Shown here: positions 1-11,404 of the stretch, one piece after another
How positions within the stretch are numbered: position 1 is the stretch's first letter
Layout: each line of letters opens with the position of its first letter
Assembly (NCBI GenBank): GCA_030323885.1
Contig: CM059186.1
Span: forward strand, 22,897,849 to 22,961,848
Origin: Branchipolynoe longqiensis
Taxonomy: Eukaryota; Annelida; Polychaeta; Phyllodocida; Polynoidae
Length of the DNA: 64,000 bases
Direction of reading: 5' to 3'
Position numbers and translations under genes: made by a program
The notes under the pieces: generated by a model
What the model saw: the letters and a program-made list of their open reading frames with translations, nothing else
Told to the model about the DNA's origin: nothing
The model's database searches: none

Positions 1-82
1 TATAATGATCAATCTAATGTGTTGATCTCAGAAAATTGCAAAAACTAAAAACCATAGGATTATGCATCTTGTGAAATACTAA
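1..82 (+). mobile_element. MITE-1, right-end fragment
   Basis: The segment matches the last part of MITE-1: a run like atttatctcagaaaattac followed by an eroded version of the terminal catcggactatgcaac. The left part lies outside the window. Confidence 0.6.
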
Positions 83-605
83 ACAAAAAAATCTTTGGCT
101 GATCTTGAGCTGTAATCTCCCATGCCTACTGTCATGTGTGCATCCGATATAGGTTATCTGTGTCCCTTAAAATGTTGATAAGAAATCAAAACTTTCACAG
201 CAACCAGATATAGGTTGGGTACTCAGGTTGGCCGCTTCTAGATAACCACGTAAGAAACCTTGCTATGCATTACAGGGCCCTGCACACGAGTGGGAGAGGG
301 GGGGGGGGTGACTGAGAATGCACTGAGAATGCATGTTTAATTATTTACAAAAACAGCGTGAGATTCAGTTTAAACAAATCTTTATAGTATATTCCATATG
401 ACACATTCTCATATTATAATCAACTATGGATCATATTTGTGCCTTGCTTATCAATTATAAATGTTTTTATACAACCAATGGAAACCCACGATTTTGTTAA
501 GTGTACAGCCTGCATCAGTAATTTGGATCTCATCCATGAGACAACTACATATAGCGAGTTATACAAGACTTCCAGAACACAGTCAGTAGGTCTTCGCATG
601 CTTTT
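83..605. other. Unassigned non-coding sequence
   Basis: No coding signal and no repeat family that I recognise. A run of about 12 G lies near 298-308. The 3' part runs into a CATA microsatellite. Confidence 0.5.
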
Positions 606-806
606 ATACATACATACATACATACATACATACATACATACATACATACATACATACATACATACATACATACATACATACATACATACATACATACATA
701 CATACATACATACATACATACATACATACATACATACATACATGTACATACACACATACGTATGTACGTACATACGTACATACATACACACACATACACA
801 CACAGA
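606..806. repeat. (CATA)n microsatellite
   Basis: About 34 tandem CATA units grade into CA and GTAC-containing variants. Open frames across it (YIHT / MYVC peptides) are translated microsatellite. Confidence 0.97.
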
Positions 807-1276
807 CACGATCAAAATTTCCAGAACAGAGAGTCAATTAGTTTGTCTTCACATGCTTTTTTAGCCAGCATCGAGACATGTATCAGCAAAATGTAATTTT
901 GGCCTGAACTGTGAGGTGACTGGATACAACTTAAGTTACAGAAGACTTGAATGGAGACAGTGAGTTAGTTAGATCCACAAGGTGCCTTTCACTCAGCATT
1001 AGGGCCATTAGCAAAATGCAATTTTCTCAATAGTGATGCGACGAGATTAGTTACATGACACTTCCACAACAGAGACAGTCAGTTAGTGGTCTGCGCTTGC
1101 GGCTAATTGGTTTCGCTGGTAAAGACATTAACTCCCGTTCCAGCAGCCGGCAGCCGGCAGCCGGCTGCATTTAGAATGTTCAATCATCACAAGCCGCCCG
1201 GCCAGCAGGCCTGGGCACATAAGCCACTGAACCAGGCCGACCGCCAGCATTCCTTGTCCGCACATTGCATTGGCTC
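807..1276. other. Unassigned unique sequence
   Basis: No ORF or known repeat. It contains three tandem CAGCCGG units near 1147-1167 and a CCAAT-like run. Nothing supports a gene. Confidence 0.5.
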
Positions 1277-1628
1277 TTAAAGCTGCATAGTCCGATGAAA
1301 TATCAAATTTTCAAAACCAAACCAATTATCTAGATTTGAATTTACATATATAACTTAGATACTGATGCACTTATTAAGCATTTGTTTCTGCGTAAAAGGC
1401 AAATAGTCAATTTAACAGCACCTGTTACTGCAGAAGTCTATGGTGTCAGAGTTTTGGCAAGCTTGCCAAAACTAATTTTCCATGTTTGCACTCAAAATAT
1501 CTAAAAAGTTTACCATTTAAAATAAAAGTAACTTTGAACTGATGTAAAGTAGATACTAGTGATCGATATAATATATTTATCTCAGAAAAATTACAGAAAT
1601 TCAAAACCATCGAACTATGTAAATTTAA
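1277..1628 (+). mobile_element. MITE-1 copy, near full length
   Basis: It begins TTAA-AGCTGCATAGTCCGATG and ends in an eroded inverted copy just before TTAA. The interior carries the family motifs: gtgtcagagttttggcaag, a palindromic caagcttgcc, and atatatttatctcagaaaa. No transposase is encoded. TTAA flanks suggest a piggyBac- or Kolobok-type helper; this is inference. Confidence 0.85.
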
Positions 1629-1798
1629 TCGGTACCAATCCTGATATGAACTCCAACAACCAACCAACCTATACTTACTACCAATTTAAAACGGCATACT
1701 CTGATGGGTTACACTCATTCCCACAAATATAATATCCTCCCACCCCTATGGATAGAAATATTCGGAAGGTCATTAGAATCTACTTTTCCTCAGATTTT

Positions 1799-2391
1799 AC
1801 TGGGCACGGTGGCCGACTCGGTAGACCATGTGCCTTGCGTGCGGAAGATCGGGAGTTCGGTTCCCGGTCAAGTCAAACCAGTGACATATAATATTGATAC
1901 TTGTCGCTTCCTAGCCTGCCGCTTGGCAAGAATGGGAATAGGACTAGGACTGGTTAGGTCAGAAAAAAAGTTTGTTTTATTTAACGACGCCTCTAGAGCG
2001 CATTGGTTTTTATCATCGGCTATTGGACATCAAACTTATGGTCATTCTGACATATTTCTTTGGAGGAAACTCGCTGCCACCACATAGGCTACTCTTTCCG
2101 ATAAGCAGCAAGGGGTCTTTTATATGCACTTTCCCCACAGACAGACAGCACACACCACAGCCTTTGATGAACCAGTTGTGGACCACTGGTTGGAACGGAA
2201 AATAGCTCAAACTGTCCACCGAGGATTTGCCCAGCATCAAGATAATGTGACTGTGGGATATCGAGTCATGGTGCCCGTGGCCAGGTATCCCAGTGGGGCA
2301 GCACTATGAAAGTCACCGTGAGTGTGCACTGTCACAAGTCGGTGCCCGTCTTGATGTGACCGTAGATGTTGCCAGCATGTAAAACAAACAA
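1799..2391 (+). mobile_element. SINE-A copy split by a nested SINE-B
   Basis: The head looks tRNA-like: A-box-like tggccgactcggtagacc, then B-box-like gagttcggttcccgg. The body runs through gtcgcttcctagcc and aggactggtt, is interrupted at about 1966-2216 by SINE-B, then resumes with ataatgtgactg, gggcagcac and the 3' end accgtagatgttgccagc...gtaaaac. The nesting shows that SINE-B arrived after SINE-A. Confidence 0.85.
1966..2216 (-). mobile_element. SINE-B copy nested in SINE-A
   Basis: The segment runs gtttgttttatttaacgac ... ctctagagcgcattgg ... catcggctattggacatc ... cagcaaggggtctttt ... gaaccagttgtggacc. It is the reverse complement of the copy at 46708-47028, which has a tRNA-like head. 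I remember this family as common in gastropod genomes, but I cannot name it with certainty. Confidence 0.8.
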
Positions 2392-2514
2392 ACATCTGCA
2401 TGCGCACTATGGTTTGTGTCGTGAGATAAGCAGGACGGCCAGTTTGTCACTTACCTGAGGTTATCACCATCTTATACTACCGACGTAAAGGTATGGTAGA
2501 ATCAGCGACACACT

Positions 2515-2815
2515 GGGGGGGGGGGGGGGGGGGGGGGGGGCAATATAGTAAAAGAAGCTCAACAGGGCACACTGAACCCAACAACAGGACCTTCCCCCAT
2601 AATCAAGCCCGGCCACTGTAAATGTGATACATACATATAACACTATTTAAGGGATTATTATCAATGCTTTACTGGGGGGGGGGGGGGGGGTCAATATATT
2701 AAAAAAGAAGCCCAACAGGGCACACTGAACGCAACAACTGGACCTCCACCCATAGTAAAATTCAGGTCACCGCAACTGTGATATATAACAGTATTTAAGG
2801 GATTATTATTAGTTC
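2515..2815. repeat. Tandem duplication, each copy headed by a poly-G tract
   Basis: Two diverged copies of about 150 bp (2515-2673 and 2674-2815) each start with a G run (26 and 17 G). Each continues caatata..aa..gaagc.caacagggcacactgaa and ends tatttaagggattatta. Not recognised. Confidence 0.85.
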
Positions 2816-3076
2816 AGTACCGGGCTAGTTCCTGGTCGAGTCAAACCAATGACTTAACAACATTGATACTTGTCGCTTCCTAGCATTAATAGGATAGGGG
2901 AAGGACTGGTTGGCTCAGTGTCAGGATAATGTGACTGAGTGGGATATCAGACCATGGTGTTGGCAGCCTACTAAGTCTCCCAATGGGGAAGCACTATTAA
3001 GTCGCCATGAGTGCGCACTGTCACAAGTCGGTGCCCGTCTTGATATAACCTTAGATGTTGCCAGGATGTAAAGCTC
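2816..3076 (+). mobile_element. SINE-A copy, 5' truncated head
   Basis: It retains the B-box remnant, gtcgcttcctagcattaat, the ataatgtgactgagtggg body and the 3' end cttagatgttgccagg. A CATA microsatellite follows directly, so the tail may have seeded it. Confidence 0.85.
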
Positions 3077-3077
<1 letters not shown>

Positions 3078-3107
<30 letters not shown>

Positions 3108-3271
3108 CATACATACATACATACATACATACATACATACATACATACATACATACATACATACATACATACATACATAATACATACATAATACATACAT
3201 AATACATACATAATACATACATAATACATACATACATACATACATACATACATACACACATACATATATGT
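3078..3271. repeat. (CATA)n with AATACATACAT variants
   Basis: Long CATA array with an interior block where the unit becomes ATACATACATA. It gives spurious MYVC-type frames on the minus strand. Confidence 0.96.
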
Positions 3272-3573
3272 ACATATATGTACATTAGTTTATAAATGTT
3301 GGCGCTTACCTGGGACGTGTGTCTACATGTAGTGCTGGCCGGGCGGTGTGTCTGAGGGCGCGTGTTTTCCCAGGTGCGAATTGGCCACTTAGACGAGCGT
3401 GGGCCGCCGACCCTCGCGGGGTCGCCTCGAGGCCGCACTAACACCTCACAATTTATCGTGTTCAGCCAAAATAGCTACCATGTCTTTATATATATTCACT
3501 GATAGAAATAAGCACAAAAAAATCACTTGTCCACCGGACAAGTCTGGTGTGATTTTTCACTGCATCATCGCAA
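3272..3573. other. Unassigned unique sequence
   Basis: The first half is CpG-rich with no repeat family recognised; the second half is AT-rich. No coding signal. Confidence 0.4.
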
Positions 3574-3844
3574 GGTCTGGTCCGTACATAAGTCTTGAAC
3601 TTCATTTTCCCCATTTCAAGGCCTTGGAAAATCTTGAATTTAACCTATTTAGGATAATTAGTCTTGAAAAGCCATGAATTCCATTAAACTGTCTCCACTG
3701 ATCTAAATTAGTCTGAAATCTGATATGCCTGTGTTGACTTTTTCCTGAAATCCAAATGAAAATAGGCTTGAATTCCTATATTTAAAAAACAGCCTTGAAA
3801 TAGGCTTTGAATTCTATATCTCCACATGTGTACAGCCCCTGTCA
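3574..3844 (+). mobile_element. MITE-5 (CTTG-rich, hAT-like) copy
   Basis: The body is rich in CTTGAA/CCTTGAAA motifs, with ccatttcaaggccttg, attccattaaactgtc and gaaatccaaatgaaaatag. The ends resemble an inverted ggtccgtaca / tgtgtacagcccctg. Other copies are at 50757-50944 and 55547-55832. The hAT assignment rests on CAGGG-type ends and is tentative. Confidence 0.7.
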
Positions 3845-3996
3845 TCGACTTGTTTGCCTTCCTGCTGAGAGTGTTCAACAGAAACGAGGTCTGCACAACC
3901 ACCAGTGTACACATCCATTGTGGCTTATGACGTGCGTGTGCGTGTGCGTGTGCGTGTGCGTGCTTCTAACCGAAGTGGGACATGTGCTATGGTTTG

Positions 3997-4404
3997 TTGG
4001 TTGTTGGTGTTTTACGTCCTGGCAACATCTAAGGGTCATACCAGCACTGGTACTGACTTGTGACAGTGCACACCCATGTCAACTTTATAGTGCTGCCCCA
4101 CTGGGAGACCAGGCCTCCAGCACCATGACATGATATCCCACTCAGTCACATTATCCTGCCACTGAGCCAACCAGTCCTTACCCTATCCTAATAATGTCGA
4201 GCGCCTGGCTAGGAAGCGAAAAGAATAAATTTTAAAGTCATTGGTTTGACTCGACCATGGGTTTGAATCCTACGATCTATCAAAACAAAGGCCCGTCCTG
4301 ATATGACCTTAGATGTTGCTATGACGTAAAACAACAACAAACAAACAAACAATCTATCACAACAGGAGATGGATGGATGCTCAACTCATTCGGCCATGCC
4401 GCCT
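3997..4404 (-). mobile_element. SINE-A copy with an inserted SINE-A tail piece
   Basis: The reverse-complement order is clear: gttttacgtcctggcaac, gtgctgccccactggg, cagtcacattatcctg, ctaggaagcg, tcattggtttgactcg, then the tRNA-like head at the right. A 3' tail fragment in + orientation (about 4291-4350) sits inside the head. Confidence 0.85.
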
Positions 4405-4568
4405 GGTGTGCTATGGTAGAAGTGTGCTAAGCAGGCTGTGTGCTATGGTAGAAGTGTGCTAAGCAGGCTGTGTGCTATGGTAGAAGTGTGCTAAGCAGGC
4501 TGTGTGCTATGGTAGAAGTGTGCTAAGCAGGCTGTGTGCTATGGTAGAAGTGTACTAAGCAGGCTGTG
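4405..4568. repeat. 32-bp minisatellite, about 5 units
   Basis: The unit reads gtgtgctatggtagaag + tgtgctaagcaggct, repeated almost without change. Near identity between units implies recent expansion. Confidence 0.95.
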
Positions 4569-4806
4569 TGATGAAGCCGGCCCGATACGCTCCCTTCTCA
4601 CAGGCAGATAAGAAACCTGGTGCGTTATTTACCTTTTGCGGATTGCTTGTTTTTGGTATTTTCTTTTCCCACCCCGGAGGTGTTTGTTGCTTCTAGGAAC
4701 CCCATTTACTAAATTAGCTTAATGCAAGTCACTCATGCAAAGTTAGTTGCCAAAATATTTTTCTGTCTGTCTTTTGGGCACGAACAAAGTAGACAAAAGA
4801 ATATTT

Positions 4807-5157
4807 TTAAGTTGCTAGTCCGATGATTTTGGGCTTCTGTCTTTTTTCTGAGATAAAGTTTGATGTTATGATCAACAATACTTTAATTTGAAGTAACTTT
4901 TATTTTAAATGGCTAACTTTTGAGATATTTGAAGTGCAGGCATGTACAATTAATTTTGGCAAGCACGTCAAAACTCTGACACCATAGGCTTGTGGAGTAA
5001 CATGTTCTATTAAATTGACCCAGTATTCCCTTATATGTGGCAAAAAGTGCTTAATCTTAATAAGTGCATCAGTATCTAAGTTAGATATCTAGAATCAAAT
5101 CTAGATAATTGTTTTGGTTTTCAAAATTTGACTCTTCACCAAACTATGCAGCTTTAA
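4807..5157 (-). mobile_element. MITE-1 copy
   Basis: It starts TTAAGTTGCTAGTCCGATG and ends caaactatgcagctTTAA. Interior motifs match the family (gcaagc.cg, aactctgacaccataggc, aagtgcatcagtatctaag). Confidence 0.88.
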
Positions 5158-6003
5158 AGTTGCATGGGCCACTGTTTTTTATATTTAGTTTTTATGAATA
5201 TATTGGGTTACTTGTTATAATCTACCCTTCTTTAGTGACTCGTTTTAGAAAATAGATAAATATATTGTGTTGATCACAGGGATGAAAGATCTCCGCGATT
5301 TCGCTGATTTCCAGGATTTTTCCTGTAGCTATAAGTGTATTCTAATACTTTGCGCCCGTCCTGATATCACCTTAGATGTTGCCAGGAAGAAAAACAACCA
5401 CCCAACCAATACGTTGTTTCACGCTGCACACCATCAGCGTATACTAATATGTGGTGCAAACGCCGCAGCACTAGCAGCTCCAAACATATGGCTTCAAACG
5501 CCGCAGCAGGGTCAGCGTATACTACTAATACCTGCTATCAGTGTATACTACTAATACGTGCTTCAAATGCCACAGCACTATCAGCATATACCAATATGTA
5601 TGAAACCCGACTTCCAAGAATTTTCAGCGATTCCCTGACAATGCTAAGCCTATGGGAGAATATCAGCATTTCCGCTTTTTTTTCCCCGGAGACCACTTTC
5701 ATCCCTGTGATCATTATATTCTACCGCACTTTAATGTAACTTATTAGTAATGAATAATTTTGGAGCTATTTTAAGTGGAAATCGTGCTAATTAAATTTAA
5801 TTTTGGTATGCACGTCATGGTTCAGCCACAGAATTAACACCAACATGTTCTTTTTAATTTTCTTAATAATTCCTTCCATGCAGCTGCACATGTTTAATAA
5901 GTGTCATAGTATCTAAATCTCATATATATAATCAAATCTAGGTAAGTGCTATGGGTTAGAATATTTCATGCTTTCATTGGACTTTGCAACTTAAAATTTA
6001 ATA
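5157..6003 (-). mobile_element. MITE-1 copy split by MITE-11
   Basis: It abuts the previous copy through a shared TTAA. The left part (to about 5271) and right part (from about 5713) are separated by an unrelated inverted-repeat insertion. The end gactttgcaacttaa is eroded. Confidence 0.75.
5275..5709. mobile_element. MITE-11, inverted-repeat element nested in MITE-1
   Basis: The terminal inverted repeat cacagggatgaaag / ctttcatccctgtg is perfect. The flanking TGATCA on both sides fits a target duplication of the MITE-1 sequence. The interior holds a SINE-A tail piece (about 5344-5400). Eroded relatives of its ends may lie near 33993 and 35960. Confidence 0.75.
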
Positions 6004-6129
6004 ATAACACACACGTACCAATAAGACCCGCACACTAAACATTACAAAACAGGGGTAGGAACCACACAATTTGTCACACAAACAGGCATCACACATCGCG
6101 ATGCACAAGCAAACATGCACAGCCACGTA

Positions 6130-6440
6130 GCTTGTTTGCTGGGTTTTGCGTCCTAGTAGCATCTAAGGTCATATCAGGATTGGTACCGACTTGTGACAGT
6201 CCGCCCTCGTGGTGACTTCAATAGTCCTGCTCCACTGGGAGACCAGGCCACTGGCACCATGACCTGATATCCCACTCAGTTACCTGATATTGAACAAACC
6301 AGTCCTTGCCATTATCCTAGTAATACCAAGCATCAGGCAAGGTAGCGACACGTATCAATTTGTGTAAGTGATCGGTTTGATTCGGCCGGGTTTTTGAACC
6401 CCAAACCTTCCACTAAAGAAGCCGACGCTGTTATCGATTC
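6130..6440 (-). mobile_element. SINE-A copy, diverged
   Basis: In reverse-complement order it has ttttgcgtcctagtagcatc, gaccaggcca, atatcccactcag, caaaccagtccttgcc and the tRNA-like head near 6360-6440 with substitutions. Confidence 0.8.
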
Positions 6441-6610
6441 GAACATCTAGCCATTTAAGCAGCACACAACTGATCCGACATGTGCAGGATCGCCAACCCT
6501 TATGGTTTTGCTGTAAGTTGTATACTATTTTAAACCCCATCATCACCTTACCCCCATGTTCTGGTTTTTCCTTTTCCAATGTTGGCAACCCTGCAATACG
6601 GTAACACCAT

Positions 6611-7219
6611 TTAAGCTAGGATTCCTTACACGCGGTATGCGTTATGCGTATGCGAATGCGGCAAAAAATCGAAACGCCTTGAAGTCAATGGGCTGCAACC
6701 CTTACACGCGGTATGCGAATGCGAATGCGAATGCGACAACTCGATCGGTCCCTGTAGCGATCGGTCCGGCATGCGGCATGCGACAGGGGGTGCGAATAGA
6801 AAAGCATCAGTCGCATTTGTCCATTGATATAAGGCTGGAGGAGGCGACTGATAATTACTGACAGCCGGGACAAGGGTCAGGGAGGGGGGTTGTCAAGGCT
6901 GCTGAGTGGAAACATATGGTAGTGGTTGTGGTGGGGGTTCGGGTTGGTAAAAATGCTACCAGAGCCACAAAAATATGAATACTTATCTATAATTTGGTAA
7001 TTATAAAGGTAGGAACCTCCATGTGCAGTACCAAGAGGTACATGGATATACATGCCATATTAGGCCATATACAGTGCAGTATGGAGTATACTTGTTTATT
7101 TTTATTTTTTAAATATAGCCAGTCATGTGCCGCATGCCGCATGCCGCATACCGTGTAGAAGGAATCTTCCCATTCGCATACCGCATGCCGCATACCGCGT
7201 AGAAGGAATCTCAGCTTAA
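6611..7219. mobile_element. MITE-2 copy, TTAA-flanked
   Basis: Ends are TTAAGCTaggATTCCTTACACG and its inverse at 7190-7219, followed by arrays of GCATGCGG/GCATACCGC sub-repeats. TTAA occurs at both boundaries. The second copy is at 53246-53794. No coding capacity. Confidence 0.88.
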
Positions 7220-8270
7220 TATAGTAATATTATATCAATCTTACTGATTATTGTGTCCAAAATGTACCACACAGCATCTAAGATTTAAACATTTTTCTGG
7301 GCGAGTACCACCAGACCTCCCAATGTAACATCCATTAAGATCTTCCGGTTTTTCATTTTCCAATGTTGGCAACCCAGTATGCGCACACGTGGGTGGACGC
7401 CGATCCGACTTCCGGTTACACGGATCTGAGCGGTGCAATATCTATCCGATCTCAACATCTGTCTTCCACATATGTAAGGTGTCAAGTGTGAATGGGACGA
7501 GGGTCGGGGTGGGGTGTGTTTTAGTGGCAACATAATGTGCAGCGATGGCCCGTTGTTTGGAGATTCGCTGATAACCTTTTACAGTTAGTGGTGAGTGAGC
7601 GAGTGAAAGGGGTATGATGTGTGATGGCGGTGGGGGAGGGGAGGGAGGAAGATGAGTGGAGTGGGGTGGGGTGGGGGCCGGAGAGGGATGTGATGGAGGA
7701 TGGCGGTGGTTAGGGAGGGAGGGAAAGGGGTGGGGGTGGGGGTGGGGAGGGAAAGGGGTGGGGGTAGTGATTATGGGGGGGGGGGTATACTCTACTCTCT
7801 TGTTCTGGCCTGGTCGTCACGCCTGAGTGCCCCCACCCCCAGCCCCACCCTCCCCTCCCCAGGCCTCCTGCACTGACCCTATTTCCGTGCAGAGATCGTT
7901 AATCACAGTTGACAGTCGCTTTAGAAATGAAGCCATTGCACCCCCCCCCCCACACACACACAGACATACACACATCTCCCCACTCCTACCCTTCAATGTT
8001 ATCGGGCTGCTCATCGTGTAACAGTTAACGTCAGCGCCGTGTTTCAGCCGCGCGCAACACAAAAACAACCACCAACCCCAAAAAAAACACAAAAAAACTA
8101 TATTTGTGCCTTCCCACTTCTTCCCCCCTTTTTTTATTTTTACAACTTTAAAAAGATTTTTATTTGTTAAATAATTTGTTTAAATAGAAATTATTATTTT
8201 CTCTCATTTTCTCGTCAAAGGGTAGGTATAATACCCCCCCCCCCCCTCCCACAACCTGCGCAGAGGACAG
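7220..8270. other. Unassigned sequence, strongly G/C-skewed in blocks
   Basis: A G-rich block (about 7620-7790) is followed by C-rich and CA-rich stretches (7810-7980) and a T-rich block. No gene or element recognised. The motif ttttccaatgttggcaaccc at 7350 also occurs at 6571, just outside MITE-2. Confidence 0.4.
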
Positions 8271-9017
8271 GGGCGTTTTAGGTTAGCCGCTAAACGCGTA
8301 TAGCTAACACCGACCGGGCGAAATATGTCAAGTGGTATGCAGGAGCGCCTAAACGGCCAGTGTTAGCTAAACGTGAAATTATTTATAGATTTGGGAATTC
8401 CCTCTGGGTCTCTACCCATATATTAGGCTTAAATATATTAAATGCTATCATATTTAACAGAATTAGATACGCAATAAGTGAAATTTGATGAAATTAACCG
8501 TAAATTCGAAGCAATATTAACGCTGCGGCCGTAACGGCGGCGATATTAACGGTTATATTTTCGAATCGACGAGCGTAAAGTAAACAAATCGCTAATACAT
8601 TGCCGCCAATGCGTAGACATCGGCCAGTATGGATGTCGACGTCGACGCGGCGGTCGCGACGGCGGCGATTTGTTTACTTTACGTTCGTCGATTCGAAAAT
8701 ATAAGTATTAATATCTCCGCCGTTACGGCGGCAGCGTTAATATTGCTTCGAATTTAGGGTTAATTTAATCATATTTCACTTATTGCGTATGTAATTCTGT
8801 TAAATATGACAGCATTGAATAGATTTGGGTAGGACCGTACGCTAACACCGACCGTAAACCTGCTATGAAACGGGTTTAGGGTAAACGCGCGGTGTTAGCG
8901 TAACACCGCTTCCTGCATACAGAATTTTGCTCGCTAAACTGGAAATCCCGCCGCTAACCGGGAAATCCTGCGCTAAACGCGTTTTGGAGCTGTAACACCG
9001 ACACCTGCATACGGCCC
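8271..9017 (+). mobile_element. MITE-3 (palindromic) copy
   Basis: The outer end at the right is ctgcatacggccc; the left end is degraded. The core holds inverted arms: ctaaattcgaagcaatatt near 8500 and aatattgcttcgaatttag near 8740, with cgaatcgacg.acgtaaagtaaacaaat between them. Flanks are CAG (left) and CTG (right). Confidence 0.85.
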
Positions 9018-9203
9018 CTGGTTGGCTCAGTGTCAGGATAATGTGACTCTGAGTGAAGGTATCAAGTAATGGTGCTGGTGACTTGGTTTCCCAGTGGGGA
9101 ATCACTATTAAGTAACCATGAGTGTGCACTGTCATAAGTCGGAACCCATCCTCATATGACCGTAGATGTTGCCAGGACGTAAAACATCAACAACCAACCA
9201 ACC
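9018..9203 (+). mobile_element. SINE-A, 3' half
   Basis: It begins at tggttggctcagtgtcagg directly beside the MITE-3 end and runs to the SINE-A 3' end gatgttgccaggacgtaaaac. A further 3' tail fragment lies at about 9262-9330. Confidence 0.85.
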
Positions 9204-9438
9204 AGAGCACATGTCCCATTTCAGTTAGAAACATGCACACCACCACCATAAGCCACACTGTATGGGTACACTCCTGATATGACCATAGATGTTGCCAGGA
9301 CGTTAAACTCCAACAACCAACCATCTTTTATCTCCGCCAATGGTGGCGTAAGGGGACGGGGCGGGCTGGGTTGAATTCATTAGCACTATCAGTGATCGCG
9401 GAGCGTCTGGCCGTGGCGTGGATCACCTGTTCAGATAG

Positions 9439-9455
9439 GCCGCCAGGGGGCAGAT
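9439..9455 (+). promoter_or_regulatory. CTCF-like motif
   Basis: The core CCGCCAGGGGGCAG matches the bilaterian CTCF consensus CCASYAGRKGGCRS at 13 of 14 positions. This is a sequence match only. Confidence 0.35.
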
Positions 9456-9751
9456 CCAATTGATATCCGCGCTTCGTCACACGGCGCGCCCAAGTATCGG
9501 AAGCCTTCGCGAATTAGCCGCAAGGAGGGCAGCAACAAAAACCGCCCCCCCCCACACACACACTCTCCCTCCCACCCATCCCTACTTTTCTACCAGCCAA
9601 TAGGCGGCGTTCAGTGCCGCAGGGTGGGTGAGTTATGGCCGCCCGGCGCGTTGTGTAACCCCCGTAGTAAGGTGTGGGCCCGCTCGTCGCTCAGCGCATT
9701 AGGAACGCTGGGCAGGGGTCACGTGTGCTATCGGGATCAGATCAAAAGCGT

Positions 9752-9766
9752 CCCACCAGGGGGCGA
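9752..9766 (+). promoter_or_regulatory. CTCF-like motif
   Basis: The core CCACCAGGGGGCGA matches the CTCF consensus at 13 of 14 positions. It has the same orientation as the motif 310 bp upstream. Confidence 0.4.
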
Positions 9767-9845
9767 TATTAGGAAGGACCTGAATAGGCAGTCCCTTTTT
9801 AGTAATACAATCCTTTCGTCAAAGTAGTTCTCTAGCCCCCTCCAC

Positions 9846-10024
9846 CATTAACAAAAAAATCTTTTTCTATTTCTTTTCTTCTCTTTTCTTCTCTTTTCTT
9901 CTCCTTTCTTCTCTTTTCTTCTCTTTTCTTCTCTTTTCTTCTCCTTTCTTCTCCTTTCTTCCCTTTTCTTCTCCTTTCTTCTCTTTTCTTCTCTTTTCTT
10001 CTCTTTTCTTCTCTTTTCTTCTCT
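9846..10024. repeat. (CTTTTCTT)n polypyrimidine microsatellite
   Basis: Tandem ttcttctctt/ttcttctcct decamers with a strict pyrimidine strand. It yields a spurious K/E/R-rich minus-strand frame. Confidence 0.95.
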
Positions 10025-10224
10025 ACTTCTCTGTTCTCGGGCAACTGACAAATAGGTATGTCTGGGAGATGGCCACGGCGATCCAGGACTGCTGTGGGTG
10101 TGATGAGGTGTGCTGAGGGAGAATGCCCAGCGTTTGCTTGACCCTAATGACACATCAGATCCACGTATACAGTCTTACGGCTACCTAGACCGGGCGCGGT
10201 GGTCGAATAGGAGCTAAGTCGGAT

Positions 10225-11049
10225 CAGAGAGCGTGTATATAAACAGATGAGAGGGACAACTCCCGCGAAAATCGGTAACACAGGCTACAGTGGCGTTCCT
10301 GGCGGTTAGTGTTGAACAAGCCTTGAGTTTGCTGGTACGCTCAGTGCAAAACATTAATTTTCTTAAAAGATTAATAGAAATCCAGAACCCTAACCTTATA
10401 AATTCAATATAATCTTGTTGGTAAACATGTTTTCTATATGTGTACTAAGCGGCTTGTTTCTATTTGGTGTAGTTTTAGAGATATTTCACTTTTTCTGTAG
10501 GAAGATTGCACACGACCATTGACAATGCCTTGAGTTTGCCGTACGCGTAGTGAAAAACGTTTTTATTCAAAATTAATAGAAATCCAGAACCCTAACCATA
10601 TCAATTTAATATAATTTTGTTGGTAAACATGTTTTCTATGTGTATTCCAATCAGTTTGTTTCTAGGTGTTGTAGTTTTAGAGATATTTAACGTTTTCTGT
10701 AGGAAGATTGCACACGACCATTGACAATGCCTTGAGTTTGCCGTACGCGTAGTGAAAAACATCAGTTTTATTCAAAATTAATAGAAATCCAGAACCCTCA
10801 CCATATCAATTTAATATAATCTTGTTGGTAAACATGGTTTCTATGTGTATTCCAATCAGTTTGTTTCTAGGTGTTGTAGTTTTAGAGATATTTAATGTTT
10901 TCTGTATGAAGATTGCTCACTGCCATTGACAATGCCTTGAGTTAGCCCATTTGTTCAACAACCACCACTTGGAGCGCCACAGTCGGCAGGTGTTACACGG
11001 TCTAGTATGAGAGTTGTCCCTCTCATCTGTTTATATACACGCTCTCTGG
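10225..11049. mobile_element. Satellite-cored inverted-repeat element E1
   Basis: A perfect terminal inverted repeat of about 38 bp (starting CAGAGAGCGTGTATATAA) is flanked by TCGGAT on both sides (10219-10224, 11050-11055), fitting a 6-bp target duplication. The inverted repeat continues imperfectly inward. The core is about three tandem units of 203-207 bp (starts near 10321, 10528, 10730), each with aatccagaaccctaacc and gacaatgccttgagtt. The same unit occurs in E2 and E3. No ORF. Confidence 0.88.
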
Positions 11050-11055
11050 TCGGAT

Positions 11056-11135
11056 GTAGAATCAGGTCTACATAATTGTTTTGATCAAGGGAATCTGATG
11101 CTTTCATTGGACTGTGTGGCTTTCAAGTGCCCTGA
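11056..11135 (-). mobile_element. MITE-1 fragment
   Basis: It carries the left-end part of MITE-1 in reverse (tacataattgttttgatc...ggactgtgtggcttt), eroded. Confidence 0.5.
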
Positions 11136-11375
11136 TGACTTTATGCTTGTCACTTCCTAGCCAGGCACTCTACATTATTTGAATAGGCAAAGACTGGTTG
11201 TCTCAGTGTCAGGATAATGTGACTGAGTGGGATATCAGGTGACAGTGCTGGTGGCCTGGTCTCCCAGTGGCACAACACTATAACATCGCCATGAGTGCAC
11301 ATTGTCACAAGTCGGTACCCGTCCTGATATGACCGAAGATGTAGCCAGGACGAAAAGCTCCAACAACAACCCCCC
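11136..11375 (+). mobile_element. SINE-A, head missing
   Basis: It starts near gcttgtcacttcctagcc and ends gccaggacgaaaagctccaac. The tRNA-like head is absent. Confidence 0.85.
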
Positions 11376-11404
11376 ACCCCCGCCCCCACCCCACACACAA
11401 GCAA

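Larger units (their letters stand above)
9331..9845. other. Unique CpG-rich block, candidate regulatory DNA
   Basis: No repeat family is recognised. CpG is frequent and the block holds two close CTCF-like motifs on the + strand (9439-9455, 9752-9766). A short CA-rich run interrupts it. No convincing ORF. Confidence 0.45.

Noticed and set aside
439..864. Frames of 77-141 codons with YIHT or MYVC repeats (also 2971-3444 and 23509-24243)
   Set aside because: They are (CATA)n microsatellites, which lack stop codons in most frames.
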